Below are positions 34,815 to 43,459 of a stretch of 49,711 nucleotides of DNA, piece by piece. The notes under the pieces were generated by a model that had not been told where the DNA came from, made no database searches, and saw only the letters and a program-made list of their open reading frames with translations. The stretch covers positions 1 through 49,711 of the forward strand of contig NZ_WPZY01000025.1 in NCBI RefSeq assembly GCF_013031405.1, written 5' to 3'. The DNA is from Ruegeria sp. HKCCD8929 (GTDB taxonomy: Bacteria; Pseudomonadota; Alphaproteobacteria; Rhodobacterales; Rhodobacteraceae). A program made the translations under genes and the position numbers. Numbering within the stretch: the first letter of the stretch is position 1; every line of letters starts with the position of its first letter.

Positions 34815-36335
34815 TCAGGTCCCCGTCGGTTGCATCGCTGCCTCGCGTTGGGTCGCGAGTTTCATGATGTCTTCTTGTGTGGTCTCGGTTCCGCCCTGCA
34901 GGATGCCGGTCAGCCGCCCCTCGCACATCACCGCGATGCGGTGGCTGAGGCGCATGATCTCGGGCAGTTCGGATGAGATGACGATAATCGTCTTGCCCTG
35001 CGCGGCGAGTTCCTCGAGCAGCTTGTAGATCTCGGATTTCGCGCCCACGTCGATGCCGCGCGTGGGTTCGTCAAAGATCAGGATGTCGCAATCGCGCAGC
35101 AGCCATTTGGCGATCACCACCTTTTGCTGGTTGCCGCCTGAGAGCAGCCGGACCTCCTGCGTGTCCGACGGCGTGCGGATGCCGAGCTGACGGATATAGC
35201 CCTGCGCGGCATCCCGCATCGCGTCATCGTTCAGCGCGCCGCCGCGGCGGGTGAACCGGTGCATCGAGGCCAGCGCGATGTTGTCCCGCAAGCTCATGCC
35301 GGTGGCGAGGCCAAAATGTTTGCGATCCTCGGAGAGGTAGCCGATCCCGGCGCGCACCGCGTCGGACGGGCTGGCGATCGGGACGGCCTGGCCATGCACC
35401 CGGATGTCTCCGGCATCGCGCAAATCTGCGCCGAAGATGGCGCGGGCGACCTCGGTCCGGCCCGCACCCATCAGGCCGGCAAAGCCCAGGATCTCGCCCT
35501 TGCGGACCGAGAAACTGACATCGTGGATCTCGCGGCCCCGGGACAACCCCCGAACCTCAAGCGCGATCTCGGCCTGCGACAGGTCAGGGACATCCAGCGG
35601 GTCGTCCTTGACCTCGCGGCCCACCATCATGGCGATGATCTGGTTGATCGGCGTCGCGATGGCATCCACCGTACCCACATATTCGCCGTCCCGCATCACC
35701 GTGACGCGGTCGGCGATGCGTTTGAGCTCATCCATCTTGTGACTGATATAGACGATGCCCACACCTTCGGCGCGCAGGCGGCGGATGATCACGAACAGCT
35801 CGGCAATCTCGGCCTCGTTCAGCGCCGCCGTGGGTTCGTCCATGATCAGAACCTTCGAGCGGTAGGAGAGCGCCTTGGCGATCTCGACCATCTGCTGCCT
35901 GGCGATGGTCAGGCTGCCGACCGGCGCCTTTGGGTCGAGGGTCAGGTTCATCGGGGCGAAGATCTCGGCGGTCTGCGCATTCAGCGCCGCCTCGTCCAGC
36001 CGCCCGAAGCTTTTGCGCGGCTCGCGCCCGATAAAGATGTTCTGGGCCACGGTCAGGTCGTTCATCAGGCTGAGTTCCTGATGGATGATGCCGATGCCCA
36101 GATCCTGCGCCGCGCGCGGACTGTCGGGGCTGACGCTGCGCCCTTCGATCTGCAGATCACCGCCGTCGCGGCTGTAGATGCCGGACAGGATCTTCATCAG
36201 CGTCGACTTGCCAGCGCCATTCTCGCCCATCAGGGCGTGAACCTCTCCGGCCTCGAGATCGAACTGCACGTTCTTGAGCGCATGGACGCCCGGAAAGCGC
36301 TTTTCGATGCCGGTCATGCTGACGATGGGTGCCAT
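34815..36335 (-). CDS. Sugar ABC transporter ATP-binding protein (RbsA/MglA-type)
   Basis: 506-aa protein with two ABC domains. The N-terminal half has Walker A GENGAGKST near residue 38 and Walker B LIMDEP. The C-terminal half has the degenerate P-loop GLMGAGRTE and signature LSGGNQQKV with LIFDEPTRG. This tandem layout is characteristic of CUT2 importers for pentoses and deoxyhexoses. It is preceded by GGAGGACAGG and lies 18 bp after the SDR gene. Confidence 0.93.
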   Translation of the reverse strand: MAPIVSMTGIEKRFPGVHALKNVQFDLEAGEVHALMGENGAGKSTLMKILSGIYSRDGGDLQIEGRSVSPDSPRAAQDLGIGIIHQELSLMNDLTVAQNIFIGREPRKSFGRLDEAALNAQTAEIFAPMNLTLDPKAPVGSLTIARQQMVEIAKALSYRSKVLIMDEPTAALNEAEIAELFVIIRRLRAEGVGIVYISHKMDELKRIADRVTVMRDGEYVGTVDAIATPINQIIAMMVGREVKDDPLDVPDLSQAEIALEVRGLSRGREIHDVSFSVRKGEILGFAGLMGAGRTEVARAIFGADLRDAGDIRVHGQAVPIASPSDAVRAGIGYLSEDRKHFGLATGMSLRDNIALASMHRFTRRGGALNDDAMRDAAQGYIRQLGIRTPSDTQEVRLLSGGNQQKVVIAKWLLRDCDILIFDEPTRGIDVGAKSEIYKLLEELAAQGKTIIVISSELPEIMRLSHRIAVMCEGRLTGILQGGTETTQEDIMKLATQREAAMQPTGT

Positions 36336-36353
36336 CTCCTGTCCTCCGGCCCG

Positions 36354-37097
36354 TCAGATCGTCACGCCGCCATCGACCAGCATGGACTGGCCGGTGACGA
36401 AACGGCTTTCATCCGAGAGCAGGTAGATGACCATGGGCGTGATGTCCCCGACCTCGGCTAGGCGACCCATGGGTTGGCGGGCGATGAAGTCTTTTTCCGC
36501 CTGCACCGGGTCCGCCGCCGCCGCGATCCGCCCGCGCAAGGAGGGCGTGTCCACGGTGCCGGGGCACAGGCAGTTGCAGCGGATGCCTTGGGTGACGAAA
36601 TCGGCGGCCACGCCCTTGGTCAGGCCGATCACCGCCGCCTTGGTGGTCCCGTAGGCGGTGCGGTTGACGAAGCCTTTGATCGAACTGGCCATCGAGGACA
36701 TGTTCAGGATCGACGCGGTGCCGGTCTGTTCGGCGCGGCGCAGCATTCCGGGCAGCAGGGTCCGTGTCAGCCGCATCATCGAGGTGACATTCAGATCGAA
36801 GCTGAAGGCCCAGTCGTCGTCGGAAATCTCAAGAACCGTGCCGTGATGGACAAAGCCCGCCACGTTGAAGAGCCCGTCGAGATCCGGCAATTCGTCCGCC
36901 AGTGCCGCGACCGCCGCCGTATCGGTCACATCGAGATGCCGGGTTTCGATCCCGTCCGCCGCCAGCGCCTCCAACGCCTCGGTGTTCACATCCGTCGCGA
37001 TCACCCGGGCCCCTTCGGCGGCGCAGGCCGTTGCACTGGCGAGGCCCATCCCCTGCCCCGCCGCGGTGATCAGGATGGTCTTGTCCTTCAGTCGCAT
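36354..37097 (-). CDS. SDR dehydrogenase, probable 2-keto-3-deoxy-L-fuconate dehydrogenase
   Basis: 247-aa short-chain dehydrogenase: NAD site TAAGQGMG (11-18), S135, Y149 and K153 of the catalytic triad (NMSSMAS, AYGTTK). DVNTEALEAL, with Asp36 at the end of beta-2, favours NAD over NADP. The protein resembles DHRS6/BDH2-like 2-keto-3-deoxy-L-fuconate 4-dehydrogenases. Its ATG overlaps the UxaA stop by one base (TGATG). It would oxidise 2-keto-3-deoxy-L-fuconate to the 2,4-diketo acid used by the FAH hydrolase. Confidence 0.85.
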   Translation of the reverse strand: MRLKDKTILITAAGQGMGLASATACAAEGARVIATDVNTEALEALAADGIETRHLDVTDTAAVAALADELPDLDGLFNVAGFVHHGTVLEISDDDWAFSFDLNVTSMMRLTRTLLPGMLRRAEQTGTASILNMSSMASSIKGFVNRTAYGTTKAAVIGLTKGVAADFVTQGIRCNCLCPGTVDTPSLRGRIAAAADPVQAEKDFIARQPMGRLAEVGDITPMVIYLLSDESRFVTGQSMLVDGGVTI

Positions 37098-38623
37098 CAC
37101 ATCACGGCTCCTATCTGCCACGGCACGAATTCCACGCCGCCGAACCCCAATTCCTCGCTTTTGGTCTGCTGGCCCGAGGCCACGCGGATCAGCATCTCGA
37201 ACAGTTCTTCGCCCTTGGCCTCGATGCTGACCCCATCGGTCACGATGTCCCCGCAATTGAGGTCCATGTCGTCGGCCATCCGCCCGTACATCTCGGAATT
37301 CGTCGCCAGCTTGATGCAGGGGGTGGGCTGATAGCCCGAAACCGAGCCGCGCCCGGTGGTGAACACGATCAGGTTCGAGCCCGAGGCCACCTGTCCGGTC
37401 ACCGAACAGGGATCGAAGCCGGGGCTATCCATGAACACGAACCCTTTTTTCTCGACGATCTCGCCGAACCGGTAGACATCGCGCAGCGGCGCCGTGCCGC
37501 CCTTGGCGACCGCGCCCAGCGATTTTTCCAGGATGGTGGTCAGGCCACCGCGCTTGTTGCCGGGGCTGGGGTTGTTGTCCATTTCGCCACCGTTGCGGGC
37601 GGTGTACTCCTCCCACCAGCAGATGCGTTCGATCAGTTTTTGGCCCACTTCGACCGTCTCGGCCCGGCGGGTCAGCAGGTGTTCGGCGCCGTAGATTTCC
37701 GAGGTTTCGGACAGGATCGTGGTGCCGCCATGCCGGACCAGCAGGTCGGAGGCAAAGCCCAGCGCGGGGTTTGCGGTGATGCCGGAATAGCCGTCCGAGC
37801 CGCCGCATTGCATGCCCACGGTGATCTGCGACACCGGGGCAGGTTTGCGTTTGGCGCTGTTGGCCAGCGCCGCGATCCCACGTAGCTTCTGCAAGCCGCG
37901 TTCGATGGTGCGTCGGGTGCCACCCTCGTTCTGTATGGTCATGTAGCGCAGGGCGCCGTCAGCGCGGATCGGGCGACCGCCGACCAGATCCGAGACCTGC
38001 ATCACCTCGCAGCCGAGGCCGATCAGCAGGATACCTCCGAAATTGGGGTGCTGCGCGTAACCGGCCAGCGTGCGGAACAGGGTGGCATAGCCTTCGTCCC
38101 TGGCGGACATGCCGCAGCCAGTACCGTGCACGATGGGCACGATGCCATCCACGTTCGGGAAATCGTCCAGTAGGCCCGCACGCTCCGCCGCCTCAGCGAC
38201 GAAACGCGCAACCGAGCCGGAGCAGTTCACCGAGGTCAGAATGCCGATGTAGTTGCGCGTGCCGACCCGCCCGTCGGCGCGGTGGAAGCCCTGAAAGGTG
38301 CGGTCGCTGTCGATGGTGGGCAGCGGAGTGTTCTGGCTGGCAAACCCGTAGTCCTGCTGATGCGCGCCCATGCCCAGATTGTGGACATGCACATGCTCTC
38401 CCGCCGCGATCTCGGCTTTGGCCTGCCCGATGATCTGACCGTATCGCAGCACGTTCTGCCCGGCCCCGATCGGCGCGCTGGCAATCTTGTGCCCCCGTGC
38501 GATGCCCGAGACCAGCGGAGCGGGAATCCCTGCCAGTTCCGCCCCCGCAGGCAGATCCCGTAGCGCAATCGCAACATTGTCGCGCGCATGCAGGCGGATG
38601 ATGTCGCTTGCGGGGTCTGTCAC
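37097..38623 (-). CDS. UxaA-family sugar-acid dehydratase, probable L-fuconate dehydratase
   Basis: 508-aa UxaA/GarD-type protein: N-terminal SAF domain (about 1-95, GEHVHVHNLG), then the altronate/galactarate dehydratase core (GYRRADGRVGTRN-like FHRADGRVGTRNYIG, HGTGCGM, MQCGGSDGYSG, ETSEIYGAEHLL, SPGFDPCSVTGQ). Starts at GTG 38623 after GGGAGG. No enolase-superfamily fuconate dehydratase is in the window, so this enzyme is the natural candidate for the L-fuconate to 2-keto-3-deoxy-L-fuconate step, a non-homologous replacement. Altronate or another sugar acid remains possible. Confidence 0.85.
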   Translation of the reverse strand: MTDPASDIIRLHARDNVAIALRDLPAGAELAGIPAPLVSGIARGHKIASAPIGAGQNVLRYGQIIGQAKAEIAAGEHVHVHNLGMGAHQQDYGFASQNTPLPTIDSDRTFQGFHRADGRVGTRNYIGILTSVNCSGSVARFVAEAAERAGLLDDFPNVDGIVPIVHGTGCGMSARDEGYATLFRTLAGYAQHPNFGGILLIGLGCEVMQVSDLVGGRPIRADGALRYMTIQNEGGTRRTIERGLQKLRGIAALANSAKRKPAPVSQITVGMQCGGSDGYSGITANPALGFASDLLVRHGGTTILSETSEIYGAEHLLTRRAETVEVGQKLIERICWWEEYTARNGGEMDNNPSPGNKRGGLTTILEKSLGAVAKGGTAPLRDVYRFGEIVEKKGFVFMDSPGFDPCSVTGQVASGSNLIVFTTGRGSVSGYQPTPCIKLATNSEMYGRMADDMDLNCGDIVTDGVSIEAKGEELFEMLIRVASGQQTKSEELGFGGVEFVPWQIGAVM

Positions 38624-38676
38624 GCTGGGCCTCCCTTGCCTGGCGTCTCAACATTCTGGGCTGAGCGTTGTAGAGA

Positions 38677-38718
38677 GTGCTAGCTTGACTCGCAGCATGT
38701 GTCAACTAACATGTTAGT
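38677..38718. promoter_or_regulatory. Divergent fucose promoters
   Basis: Two promoters face each other. Minus strand (uxaA): perfect TTGACA at 38700-38705, 17-base spacer, TAGCAC at 38677-38682. Plus strand (gntR): TTGACT at 38685-38690, 16-base spacer, TAACAT at 38707-38712. The operator at 38705-38718 overlaps the plus -10 and abuts the minus -35, so one bound repressor could shut both. Read by eye; start sites not known. Confidence 0.6.
38705..38718. promoter_or_regulatory. GntR operator ACTAACATGTTAGT
   Basis: A perfect 14-bp palindrome located between the divergent fucose operons, 17 bp before the gntR ATG. Size, dyad symmetry and position suit a FadR-subfamily GntR dimer. It is followed by AGGAGGAGCCC, the gntR ribosome binding site. 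Confidence 0.7.
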
Positions 38719-38734
38719 ATAAAAGGAGGAGCCC

Positions 38735-39463
38735 ATGGCCCCAATCGCGGACATCGACGCAACCCGGCTGAAGGATATCGGCGCTTTTGAGGGGTCTCTG
38801 GCCCAGAGGGTCTATCTGTCCCTCAAGGAGGCGATCCTGTCGCTGGAGTTCCCGCCGGGATCGGTGCTGCGCAAGGGCATGATCTGCGACACGCTGGGCG
38901 TCTCGCGCTCGCCCGTGTCCGAGGCGATTGCCCGGCTGGCCGCCGAGGGGCTGGTCGAGGTGATCCCGCAATCGGCTACGCGCGTGTCGCATTTTTCGAT
39001 GTCGGAGATTCGCGAGGGCACCTTTCTGCGCGAGGCGCTGGAACTGGCCACCGTGGCCAAGGTGGCGCGGGACCGGACCGAGGAGCAGTTGGCGCAGTTG
39101 ACCCGGAATGTGCGGCTGCAAAGCCTGCTGGTCGAGGATGGGGATTTCACCGGGTTCTATCAGGCGGATGAAGAGTTTCATGCCATGCTGATGCAGTTCA
39201 CCGGCTATACGCGGCTGATCACGGTGGCGCGCATGGTCTCTCTGCAGGTCAGCCGGGCGCGGATGCTGCTGCTGCCGACGCCGGGCCGCGCCGCCGAGAC
39301 GCTGGAAGAGCACCGCGCCATCGTCGAGGCGATCCGGGATCAGGATCCGGTGGCCGCTCAGACCGCGATGCGTCACCATCTGGGCCAGCTTCTGCCGCGG
39401 ATCGAGCCGCTGGAACAGGAACGGCCCGAGCTGTTTACCCTCTCTGATGCAAGGAAACGCTGA
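38735..39463 (+). CDS. GntR/FadR-family regulator of L-fucose catabolism
   Basis: 242-aa regulator with a GntR winged HTH at about residues 23-76 (AQRVYLSLKEAILSLEFPPGSVLR, TLGVSRSPVSEAIARLAAEGLVEV) and a helical FCD ligand domain (DEEFHAMLM, EEHRAIVEAIRDQD, MRHHL). It heads the rightward operon and is divergent from uxaA with a 14-bp palindrome in its own promoter, so it likely represses both operons and itself until a fucose pathway acid binds. Its stop overlaps the next ATG (TGATG). Confidence 0.92.
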   Translation: MAPIADIDATRLKDIGAFEGSLAQRVYLSLKEAILSLEFPPGSVLRKGMICDTLGVSRSPVSEAIARLAAEGLVEVIPQSATRVSHFSMSEIREGTFLREALELATVAKVARDRTEEQLAQLTRNVRLQSLLVEDGDFTGFYQADEEFHAMLMQFTGYTRLITVARMVSLQVSRARMLLLPTPGRAAETLEEHRAIVEAIRDQDPVAAQTAMRHHLGQLLPRIEPLEQERPELFTLSDARKR

Positions 39464-40515
39464 TGAAAGCCGCCGATACCGCCCCCCTCAACCTACGCAC
39501 CGCGCGCCCGGTTCCGCTGACCCGTATGGGGTTTGGCGGTGCGCCGCTCGGCAATCTCTATCGCAAGGTCAGCGACGAGGATGCACAGGCGGCCCTGCAA
39601 GCGGCCTTTGACGCAGGCATTCGGTACTTCGATACCGCGCCGCAATACGGGCTGGGCCGGTCTGAGGAGCGGTTCGGTGCGGCAATCCGGCGGTTCGGCC
39701 GCGACAATATCCAGCTTTCGACCAAGATCGGCCGCCTGCTGCTGGATTGCGAACCGCATGAGGTGACGCCCGAGGCTTTTGTCGACGTGCCGCAGAAGCG
39801 CATCGTTTTCGACTACACCTATGACGGCGTGATGCGGTCGTATGAGGCCAGTCGGCAGCGTCTTGGGGTGGCAAATGCGGATATCCTGCTGGTTCACGAT
39901 GTCTGCGTGTTCTCTCAGGGCAGTCAGGAGGCCAGCGACGCCAAGGTGCGCGAGTTGTTCGACGGGGGCGGCTACAAAGCCCTGACCGAGCTGCGCGCAG
40001 CCGGGGAAATTGCCGCCATCGGCGCGGGCGTCAACGAATGGCAGGTCTGCGAGAAACTGCTGGGGCTGGGGGATTTCGACGGTTTCCTGCTGGCGGGCCG
40101 CTATACGCTGCTTGAGCAGGAGGCGCTGGAGACCTTCCTGCCGCTTTGTAAAAAACGCGATGTGGGGATCATTCTTGGCGGGCCCTACAATTCCGGCATC
40201 CTCGCCACCGGCGCGGTGCCCGGTGCGAAATACAATTACGCGGACGCGCCGCCCGACATTCTGAACCGGGTGCGCCGGATCGAGGCGGTCTGCGCCGCCC
40301 ACAGCACGCCCCTGATCGCCGCCGCCCTGCAATTCGTGCTGGGGCATCCGTGCGTCAAGACCGTGGTGCCCGGCGCAGTCAGCGCGGCTGAGGTTGAGGC
40401 CAATGTCCAACTGCTGGAAACCCCGATCCCGACCGGGCTGTGGTCGGATTTGCAGCGCGAAAGACTGATCCGTCCGGATGCGCCCCTGCCGTCGGAGACT
40501 GCCGATGCTGCGTGA
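39463..40515 (+). CDS. Aldo/keto reductase, probable L-fucose dehydrogenase
   Basis: 350-aa aldo/keto reductase with the full tetrad: D57, Y62 (RYFDTAPQYGLGRSE), K88 (STKIG) and H145 (LLVHDV). It resembles D-threo-aldose 1-dehydrogenases (L-fucose dehydrogenases), which oxidise the pyranose at C1 to L-fucono-lactone with NAD(P). It overlaps the gntR stop by one base and fucU by 11 bp, so the operon is translationally coupled. Substrate is inferred from the adjacent mutarotase and lactonase. Confidence 0.88.
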   Translation: MKAADTAPLNLRTARPVPLTRMGFGGAPLGNLYRKVSDEDAQAALQAAFDAGIRYFDTAPQYGLGRSEERFGAAIRRFGRDNIQLSTKIGRLLLDCEPHEVTPEAFVDVPQKRIVFDYTYDGVMRSYEASRQRLGVANADILLVHDVCVFSQGSQEASDAKVRELFDGGGYKALTELRAAGEIAAIGAGVNEWQVCEKLLGLGDFDGFLLAGRYTLLEQEALETFLPLCKKRDVGIILGGPYNSGILATGAVPGAKYNYADAPPDILNRVRRIEAVCAAHSTPLIAAALQFVLGHPCVKTVVPGAVSAAEVEANVQLLETPIPTGLWSDLQRERLIRPDAPLPSETADAA

Positions 40516-40936
40516 TATCGACCCGATCCTGTCACCCGATCTGCTCCACGCCCTGCGCGCGATGGGGCATGGAGACGAGATCGTGATCGCGGATGCCAAT
40601 TTCCCGGCAGAAGGCCTTGGCCCGCGTTGCATCCGCGCCGACGGATCCTCGGCCAGCGACATGTTGCGGGCAGCGCTGTCGGTCTTGCCGCTGGATACCT
40701 TTGTTCCCGACCCGGCGCACAGCATGGCGGTCGTGGATGATCCGGATGCGATCCCCGAGGCCGTCGCCGATTTCCAGCGCATCATTGACGACACCGCAGA
40801 TCATCCCGCCCGGATCGCGCCGCTGGAGCGGTTCGCGTTTTATGAGCGTGCCGCCAGCGCCTTTGCCGTCATCCAGACCGGCGAGCGCAGGCTTTATGGC
40901 AACATCATCCTGAAAAAGGGCGTCATCGCGCCATGA
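40505..40936 (+). CDS. fucU: L-fucose mutarotase FucU
   Basis: 143-aa RbsD/FucU-family protein. ALRAMGHGDEIVIADANFPA carries the conserved catalytic His22, and the C-terminus FAVIQTGERRLYGNIILKKGV matches FucU. It interconverts L-fucose anomers to feed the dehydrogenase. The start at 40505 follows GGAGACTGCCG; a longer frame from 40478 overlaps more of the reductase and lacks support. It overlaps the lactonase gene by 4 bp (ATGA). Confidence 0.92.
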   Translation: MLRDIDPILSPDLLHALRAMGHGDEIVIADANFPAEGLGPRCIRADGSSASDMLRAALSVLPLDTFVPDPAHSMAVVDDPDAIPEAVADFQRIIDDTADHPARIAPLERFAFYERAASAFAVIQTGERRLYGNIILKKGVIAP

Positions 40937-41763
40937 GGATCGACGCGCACCAGCATTTCTGGACCCTTGCGCGCGGCGACTATGGCTGGCTGACCGCCGA
41001 TCTTGAGGTGCTCTATCGCGATTTTGGCCCCGAGGACCTGACCCCGATGCTGAAGGCCGCCGGAATCGAGGGTACCGTTCTGGTGCAGGCCGCGCCAACG
41101 GTGGCCGAAACCGAATTCATGCTCGGGTTGGCGGATCGAAATTCGTTCATCAAAGGCGTCGTTGGATGGGTCGATTTCGAGAGCCCGGACGCACCTGACG
41201 AAATCGCACGTCTGGCGCAGCACCCGGCCCTCGTGGGATTGCGGCCGATGATTCAGGACATAGCCGACCCCGACTGGATGTTGCGCGGCGACTTGGCGCC
41301 TGCTTTTGCCGCACTCACCGGTCAGGATTTGACCTTTGACGCGCTGGTGCTGCCGCATCACCTGTCCAACCTGCGCCGCCTGCTGGAACGCTATCCGCAG
41401 ATGCGGGTGGTAATTGATCACGGGGCCAAGCCCCGCATCGCGGATGGGGATTTCCGGGACTGGGCCACGGATATGGCTGCAATGGCCCGCGACACATCCG
41501 CCTTTTGCAAGCTGTCCGGCCTGGTGACCGAAGCCGCAGTCGGCTGGACCGTCGATGACCTGAAACCCTATGTCGTCCACCTGCTCGACACATTCGGACC
41601 CGAGCGGCTGATCTGGGGCAGCGACTGGCCGGTCTGCACGCTGGCCAGTTCCTATGAACGGTGGCTGGAAGCGACCGATATCCTGCTGGCGGATCTGGAT
41701 AGCGCTGCCAAAAGCGCCATCCTCGGTGGAAACGCCACGCGTGCCTACCGGCTGCGGGAATGA
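40933..41763 (+). CDS. Amidohydrolase-2 family L-fuconolactonase
   Basis: 276-aa TIM-barrel hydrolase of the amidohydrolase-2/lactonase group: H6 and H8 (DAHQHFW), IDHGAKP in the middle and WGSDWPVC near the C-terminus for metal and catalytic residues. In the fucose pathway it opens L-fucono-lactone to L-fuconate. It starts inside the fucU stop (ATGA) and is the last tightly coupled gene; 110 bp separate it from the sulfatase. Confidence 0.9.
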   Translation: MRIDAHQHFWTLARGDYGWLTADLEVLYRDFGPEDLTPMLKAAGIEGTVLVQAAPTVAETEFMLGLADRNSFIKGVVGWVDFESPDAPDEIARLAQHPALVGLRPMIQDIADPDWMLRGDLAPAFAALTGQDLTFDALVLPHHLSNLRRLLERYPQMRVVIDHGAKPRIADGDFRDWATDMAAMARDTSAFCKLSGLVTEAAVGWTVDDLKPYVVHLLDTFGPERLIWGSDWPVCTLASSYERWLEATDILLADLDSAAKSAILGGNATRAYRLRE

Positions 41764-41873
41764 GCCATTCCGCGCAAAAGCGGCACCGATTGTCGCCATC
41801 CGAATAGCAAGGCTGGACGGGTCTGGCAGGTTTTCCTAAGAAAACAGTTGAGCTTAGCCGAAGGACCCTGCGG

Positions 41874-43409
41874 ATGCCTCAGACGCGCAACGTTCTGTTC
41901 ATCATCATTGATCAACTCCGGGCCGACTGCCTTTCCGGTGCGCTTGCGGATCATGTGGACCTGCCGAATCTGCGCGCGTTCATGGCCGATGCCGTCACCT
42001 TTTCGCGGCATTTCTCGGTGACGAATCCGTGCGGCCCCTCGCGCGCGTCGATCCTGACCGGGCAATACGCGATGAACCACCGCTCGGTCCGCAATGGCAC
42101 GCCGCTGCGTCATGATACGCCGACCCTGGCATCCGAGATGCGCAAGGCGGGTTACCTGCCGATGCTGTTCGGCTACACCGACACATCCGCCGACCCGCGC
42201 GTGCATCACCCCAACGATCCGTCGGTGCAGACCTATGAGTACCCGATGGCCGGGTTTCACGAGGTCACCGAAATGCGGCTTGAGATGTCCTATCCCTGGC
42301 AGTCGCATCTGATGAACAAGGGGTATGAGTTCGAGGAGTATTGGGACGTCTACAAACCCGTCTCCCCGGCGGGTAATGCTCCCCGTCTGAACGACCCCGC
42401 GCTCTATTCGGCCGAGGACAGCGACACGGCGTTTCTGACCAATTCGTTTCTGGGCACGATGCCCGCCTATCACAAGCAGAGCTGGTTTGCGCATCTGACC
42501 TACATCCGGCCACACCCGCCGCTGGTTGCTCCGTCCCCCTACAACGACATGTATGATCCGGCGTCCCTGCCCTTGCCCCAGCGCTTAGAAACGCCCGGGC
42601 AGGAGGAGGCACAGCATCCGTTCTTTGGGCCGATGCTGCAAAGCGCGTCTGCTGCCAGCTTTGTCGAAGGGTTTCCAGATCTGGAACCGACGGACGAAAA
42701 CATTCAGACCCTGCGCGCGGTTTATCTGGGGCTGGCCACCGAGGTCGATCACCATGTCGGGCGGGTCGTCAGCTATCTGAAGGACAGCGGGCAGTATGAC
42801 AACACGCTGATCGTGATCACCGCCGATCACGGTGAGATGCTGGGCGACCGGCATGCGTGGGGCAAGATGACGGTTTTTGACGCTGCCTATCACACGTCGC
42901 TCATGATCCGGATGCCGGGCAACGAGGCGCGGGCAGGATCAACGGTCGCGCTGCCCACCGAGTCCGTAGACATCACGCCGACGATCCTCGACTGGGTGGG
43001 TCAGAAGGCCCCGAACTCGATGGACGGGCGGTCATTGATACCGCTCCTGCGCGGTACGCCGCCCGAGGACTGGAGGGCTTATTCGTTCAGCGAACTGGAT
43101 TTTTCCGACCCCGAGGGCCCGACCATCTGGGAGAGAACCCTTGGCACCGGCCCCAGCGATTCCAGCCTTTGCATTCTGCGGGATGCGCGCTTTACGCTGG
43201 TTGAGTTTGCCGCCGATCTGCCGCCGATGCTGTTCGATCATGACAATGGTGGCGAGCTTGAAAACGTCGCCGACAATCCGGAGCTCGCGGACGATCTGAA
43301 CCGTCTGACGCGTCAGATGCTGCGCCACCGGATGCGCAATATGGATCACACCCTGTCGCTGGATACGATCACCAACAATGGCCCACGGCGTCGGGATCGA
43401 TTTGGATAA
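41874..43409 (+). CDS. Type I sulfatase / phosphonate monoester hydrolase
   Basis: 511-aa alkaline phosphatase-superfamily hydrolase. The formylglycine motif C53-G-P-S-R (NPCGPSRAS), metal Asp13 and DHGEMLGDRHAWGK near 318 are intact. VTNPCGPSRAS, YIRPHPPLVAPSPYNDMY and SIDITPTILDW-like stretches strongly recall phosphonate monoester hydrolases of Rhizobium and relatives, which also cleave sulfate and phosphodiesters. No signal peptide, so cytoplasmic. Ribosome binding site AAGGA is eight bases upstream; a GTTTTC/GAAAAC hairpin lies at 41830-41845. Position after the fucose genes suggests desulfation of an imported fucose derivative, but this is inference. Confidence 0.85.
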   Translation: MPQTRNVLFIIIDQLRADCLSGALADHVDLPNLRAFMADAVTFSRHFSVTNPCGPSRASILTGQYAMNHRSVRNGTPLRHDTPTLASEMRKAGYLPMLFGYTDTSADPRVHHPNDPSVQTYEYPMAGFHEVTEMRLEMSYPWQSHLMNKGYEFEEYWDVYKPVSPAGNAPRLNDPALYSAEDSDTAFLTNSFLGTMPAYHKQSWFAHLTYIRPHPPLVAPSPYNDMYDPASLPLPQRLETPGQEEAQHPFFGPMLQSASAASFVEGFPDLEPTDENIQTLRAVYLGLATEVDHHVGRVVSYLKDSGQYDNTLIVITADHGEMLGDRHAWGKMTVFDAAYHTSLMIRMPGNEARAGSTVALPTESVDITPTILDWVGQKAPNSMDGRSLIPLLRGTPPEDWRAYSFSELDFSDPEGPTIWERTLGTGPSDSSLCILRDARFTLVEFAADLPPMLFDHDNGGELENVADNPELADDLNRLTRQMLRHRMRNMDHTLSLDTITNNGPRRRDRFG

Positions 43410-43459
43410 TTTGGCGTACTGAGGTTCTTCGCGGCCTACTTGGACCTTACCCGATTGTG

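Noticed and set aside
37097..38623. Plain altronate dehydratase
   Set aside because: No uronate isomerase or mannonate/altronate oxidoreductase nearby; the operon encodes fucose-pathway enzymes instead.
41874..43409. Secreted fucoidan sulfatase
   Set aside because: No signal peptide, and the sequence is closer to phosphonate monoester hydrolases.
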